Below, piece by piece: positions 61,197 through 64,000 of a DNA stretch of 64,000 bases; position 1 is the first letter of the stretch; the number at the start of each line of letters is the position of its first letter. Below the pieces are notes generated by a model that was not told the DNA's origin, made no database searches, and worked only from the letters and a program-made list of their open reading frames with translations. Both the position numbers and the translations under genes were made by a program. This stretch comes from UBA1351 sp963677885 (lineage in GTDB: Bacteria; Bacillota; Clostridia; Lachnospirales; Vallitaleaceae): the NCBI GenBank assembly GCA_963677885.1, contig OY782500.1, forward strand, positions 4,030,001 through 4,094,000. Reading direction: 5' to 3'.

Positions 61197-61796
61197 TTAA
61201 ATATTTTTTGGAGCGACACCCTTAATAATAATTTCCATCCATTCAGAGGTATAGGGTAAGATTTTCTCATATATATGTGGAGAGGAGACGCCTTCTACCA
61301 TGGCCTGGAAAAAGAGGAGGAGAAACTGATCAGAATATTTTAAATCCACCTTTCCTTCTTTGCGGCCTCTATGAAAGATATCCATAATCATATTGAAGGA
61401 TTGCTTGGTATAGTCCTCCATACGACGTGAGAGTTCTGAGTCTTTTTGTTGGGTTGCATAATCCATTAAGTCCAGATAGAATTGCTTATTTACGTTTTTA
61501 AGGTGTTTGATTTCATTGTTGCTGATTGCCATCAATGTATCTTCGAAAGACAGGTTGGCACCTACAATCTCTTCGGCATCCTGTCCCATGTTTTCAAGAA
61601 AATCCATAAAGACTTGGCTGATTAAGTCCTCTTTAGACCCAAAGTATTTAAAAAGAGAGGTTTTACTGACGCCTGCCTGGGTGGCTATATCAGCCATGGT
61701 GATGCCAGCCACACCTTTATCGCTATTAATCAAATGGTAAGTGGCCGTTACCACTTGTTTTTTCTTTTCCAGTGTTCGTCGTTCATATCCGTTCAT
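61197..61796 (-). CDS. TetR/AcrR family repressor
   Basis: 199 residues from 61796 (site AAGGTATAAA). Helix-turn-helix: ITMADIATQAGVSKTSLFKYF; the C-terminal ligand domain is typical but its ligand unknown. It is divergent from the ABC exporter at 62088, and an identical inverted repeat lies upstream of each gene, so it is inferred to repress itself and the exporter. Confidence 0.92.
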   Translation of the reverse strand: MNGYERRTLEKKKQVVTATYHLINSDKGVAGITMADIATQAGVSKTSLFKYFGSKEDLISQVFMDFLENMGQDAEEIVGANLSFEDTLMAISNNEIKHLKNVNKQFYLDLMDYATQQKDSELSRRMEDYTKQSFNMIMDIFHRGRKEGKVDLKYSDQFLLLFFQAMVEGVSSPHIYEKILPYTSEWMEIIIKGVAPKNI

Positions 61797-61819
61797 TTTA
61801 TACCTTCTTTCCAAACAAA

Positions 61820-61847
61820 ATGAACTTCATATATAAAAATAGTTCAT
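61820..61847. promoter_or_regulatory. TetR operator, regulator side
   Basis: ATGAACT-N14-AGTTCAT, 24 bp upstream of the TetR start codon; same half-sites and spacing as the copy at 62004. Confidence 0.7.
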
Positions 61848-62003
61848 TATCTATTTGTTTTATATTATATATAAATAAAAATGAATTGGCAAGAGAGAAA
61901 AAGTAAATAAAATCAATGGATAAAATTGACATTTCAGAAATATTGGAATAAAATGAATTGTATAAGAAACTATAGTTTAAAAGTTCAGAAAATTAAAGAA
62001 GTT

Positions 62004-62031
62004 ATGAACTATATGAATAATTGAAGTTCAT
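62004..62031. promoter_or_regulatory. TetR operator, exporter side
   Basis: ATGAACT-N14-AGTTCAT, extending to TTATGAACT/AGTTCATAA (62002-62033), 56 bp before the ABC start codon. Confidence 0.7.
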
Positions 62032-62087
62032 AATATAAAAGCTTAATAGAAATATGTACTTACATTTTTAGTAGAGAAGGAGTAGTT

Positions 62088-62969
62088 ATGGCGAAAATGA
62101 TTGAAGTTCAAGGTTTGCAGAAAAAATTCGGTAAATTCACAGCCTTAAGTGATGTGGGATTTACAGTTGAAGCAGGACAGGTAGTTGGCTTTATTGGTCC
62201 AAATGGTGCCGGGAAATCAACAACCATTCGAATCCTCTTAGGCATCATTCATCGAAATGGGGGGACTGCTACAATATTCGGAAAAGATGTATGGAAGGAT
62301 AGTCTGGAAATCCATAAACGGATATCCTATGTTCCTGGAGATGTGGCCTTGTGGGGGTCTTTTTCCGGTGGAGAGATCATTGACCTTTTCATGAAACTTC
62401 ATGGTAATGGCAATAAGGAAAAAAGAGATTACTTGATTGAGCGGTTTGAACTCAATCCAAAGAAGAAAGCCAAGACCTATTCAAAAGGTAACAAACAAAA
62501 AGTCGGCCTTATCGCAGCCTTAAGTGTTGAGTCTGATCTCTATATTTTCGATGAGCCAACATCAGGACTGGATCCTTTAATGGAAGCGGTTTTTCAAGAA
62601 GAGGTTGATAAGTTAAAGGCAGCAGGCAAGGCGGTGCTTTTATCTTCCCATATCCTCAGTGAAGTGGAAAGGCTGGCGGATAAAGTGGTTATAATCAGAC
62701 AGGGGAAGGTTGTTGAAACAGGAACCTTAGACGAGCTCAGACACTTGACCAGATCTTCTGTTACCATGGTTACAGATGGAGATGTTAACCAGATGAAGGC
62801 AGTCAAAGGTGTCTATGATTTTATCCTACAGGATGGCAAGGGTAAATTTTCAGCAGATACAGATCATATGAATGAAATATTGGAAGCCGCCACCAAGCTA
62901 AAAGTAAGACAGTTTCAAGTGGTTCCTCCAACTCTGGAAGACTTGTTTATGCGACACTACGAGGCGTAA
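62088..62969 (+). CDS. ABC-2 exporter ATP-binding protein
   Basis: 293 residues. Walker A GPNGAGKST, signature Y-S-K-G-N-K-Q-K-V (the degenerate form usual in ABC-2/drug exporters), Walker B YIFDEPTSGLDP and H-loop LSSHILSE. About 75 C-terminal residues form the extra domain of DrrA/CcmA-like ATPases. Site GAGAAGGAGTAGTT. Partner of the permease that begins 10 bp downstream; under TetR control, so a drug/toxin exporter is inferred. Confidence 0.93.
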   Translation: MAKMIEVQGLQKKFGKFTALSDVGFTVEAGQVVGFIGPNGAGKSTTIRILLGIIHRNGGTATIFGKDVWKDSLEIHKRISYVPGDVALWGSFSGGEIIDLFMKLHGNGNKEKRDYLIERFELNPKKKAKTYSKGNKQKVGLIAALSVESDLYIFDEPTSGLDPLMEAVFQEEVDKLKAAGKAVLLSSHILSEVERLADKVVIIRQGKVVETGTLDELRHLTRSSVTMVTDGDVNQMKAVKGVYDFILQDGKGKFSADTDHMNEILEAATKLKVRQFQVVPPTLEDLFMRHYEA

Positions 62970-62979
62970 GGAGGAGGGA

Positions 62980-64000
62980 ATGATGAAAGAAAAAATGGCA
63001 AGATGGCATGTCTTGTATTTTCATTACTTAAGGCGTGACTGGAAGAAAATTTTAATATGGGTTCTTGTCCTTGGAGGATTCTCAGGTGGATATGTTCCGG
63101 CTTTTCAGGAGATGGCCAAGGGTCAAGGCCTGGTTGGTATGTTTGAGACTTTGAAAAATCCTGCGATGATTTCCATGGTTGGGCCGACGCCAATAAAGGA
63201 GGCAGGTTCCTATACACTAGGTGCCATGTATGCCCATGAAATGCTTCTTTTTTGTGGACTGTTCGCAATGATTATTACCGGACTTCATGTGGTGTCCCAT
63301 ACCAGAAAGGAAGAAGACCAGGGGCTTTTGGAGCTGATTCGGTCTTTTCAAGTCGGCAGGCAGGCTAACTCTTTAGCTGTAATGATGGAGGTTCTGACCA
63401 TTAACCTAGCCTTGGTTATTGTCACAGGAGCTATGATGATTAGCTTCCAAGCGGATACTGTAACTGGTCTTGGGTCCTGGCTCTTTGGTCTCAGTGTCGG
63501 AGGGGCTGGTATGATCGGAGGAATTATCGCCTTGGTTATGGCTCAGATATTTCCATCCTCAGGCGGAGCAACAGGTTCTACACTTGGAATCATTGGCCTT
63601 CTATATATTCTTAGGGGGGCAACAGATGTCTCGAATCCAGACATATCCATGATAAACCCTATGGGATGGACCTATATGACCTATCCTTTTACAGAAAACA
63701 GATTTTACCCTATCCTATATATCCTTATATTCGTTTGTCTTTTGTCCTTAATCGCCTTTTGGTTGGAAGGCGGAAGGGATATGGGGGCTGGATATCTGCC
63801 GTCGAGAGAGGGTAGGCCTTATGCGAGGAAGTCTCTTTTATCACTGCCGGGACTCTTTCTTCGCTTAAATAGAGGTCTTATCATCAGCTGGCAAATTGCC
63901 TTCCTTATTCTGGGGGCAGCATATGGGTCTATCTATGGTGATATGCAGACTTTTATGGAAAGCAATCAATTAATACAGGCTATGTTTGTTATGACCGGTA
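62980..64000 (+). CDS. ABC-2 permease, 3'-truncated by window end
   Basis: Begins M-M-K-E-K-M-A-R-W-H-V-L at 62980 after AAGGAGGAGGGA and is open to the last base (340 codons), so the stop lies outside. Hydrophobic segments about 20-35, 85-100, 130-150, 165-185, 200-215 and 240-260; the R-R-D-W-K-K-I-L-I-W N-terminal segment and GLLELIRSFQVGR loop resemble large ABC-2 permeases of the DrrB/tetronasin type. Membrane channel for the ATPase encoded just upstream. Confidence 0.85.
   Translation, partial: MMKEKMARWHVLYFHYLRRDWKKILIWVLVLGGFSGGYVPAFQEMAKGQGLVGMFETLKNPAMISMVGPTPIKEAGSYTLGAMYAHEMLLFCGLFAMIITGLHVVSHTRKEEDQGLLELIRSFQVGRQANSLAVMMEVLTINLALVIVTGAMMISFQADTVTGLGSWLFGLSVGGAGMIGGIIALVMAQIFPSSGGATGSTLGIIGLLYILRGATDVSNPDISMINPMGWTYMTYPFTENRFYPILYILIFVCLLSLIAFWLEGGRDMGAGYLPSREGRPYARKSLLSLPGLFLRLNRGLIISWQIAFLILGAAYGSIYGDMQTFMESNQLIQAMFVMTG

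Noticed and set aside
1..64000. tRNA, rRNA, prophage or intact insertion sequence
   Set aside because: No CCA-type acceptor stems with TTCGA arms, rRNA segments, integrases or transposases were seen on either strand.

Overview
The window looks like chromosomal DNA from a low-GC Firmicute, most likely of class Clostridia. The evidence is AT-rich intergenic DNA with near-consensus sigma-A promoters (for example TTGACA-17-TATAAT at 42177), strong AGGAGG-type ribosome binding sites, short hairpin-plus-U-tract terminators, four SLH-anchored surface proteins, a Bacillus-type LexA box, and PerR/Zur-type 7-1-7 operators. UGA is used as a stop, so the code is standard. I could not place a genus. No rRNA, tRNA, CRISPR array, prophage or intact insertion sequence was found. 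Both edges cut genes: a 2-hydroxyacid dehydrogenase at position 1 and an ABC-2 permease at position 64000.

Layout. 1-6.8 kb: partial hydroxyacid dehydrogenase, Dabb protein, a ROK regulator/MFS pair, a three-PAS hybrid histidine kinase and a formate/nitrite-type channel. 7-8.1 kb: a CaCA cation antiporter behind a recognisable yybP-ykoY (Mn2+) riboswitch. 8.4-15 kb: an alpha-glucan/maltodextrin group with an FG-GAP protein, two GH13 enzymes, an AraC regulator with tandem 20-bp direct repeats at its divergent promoter, and a Cof-type phosphatase. 15-22 kb: a LysM-G5-M23 peptidase, a small Cys-containing peptide gene, a Zur-like regulator divergent from a znuACB zinc importer with a perfect operator between them, and a protein with EF-hand-like loops. 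22-28 kb: a giant secreted S8 protease with a coiled-coil stalk and C-terminal SLH repeats. 28-37.7 kb: MarR, AhpC with two PerR-like boxes, DegV, HD-GYP, a two-component system, deoxynucleoside kinase, HD/MarR/YaaA, and a copper-amine-oxidase-N-domain protein. 37.8-44.1 kb: DEAD-box helicase, GGDEF protein, and amt-glnK behind an ANTAR-like antiterminator. 44.2-53 kb: SOS-controlled Y-family polymerase with a small partner, thioesterase, HAD, SLH protein, Gfo/Idh oxidoreductase, and a Nudix/DUF1934/MFS operon. 53-61 kb: two more SLH proteins, an S41 peptidase, and pyrG. 61-64 kb: a TetR regulator and an ABC exporter sharing the same operator.

The most interesting material is RNA-level regulation: (i) a three-hairpin element with a conserved AAGGAGAA linker, present as a 95-bp tandem pair with a compensatory base change (34701-34890) and as a diverged single copy at 16800; (ii) an MFS gene whose only Shine-Dalgarno lies 22 nt upstream but is brought to 7 nt by a perfect hairpin; (iii) the Mn2+ riboswitch on a CaCA antiporter; (iv) the ANTAR-type leader of amt; and (v) an unassigned three-way-junction leader before the S8 protease. 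All assignments are from reading alone; no database or folding program was run.
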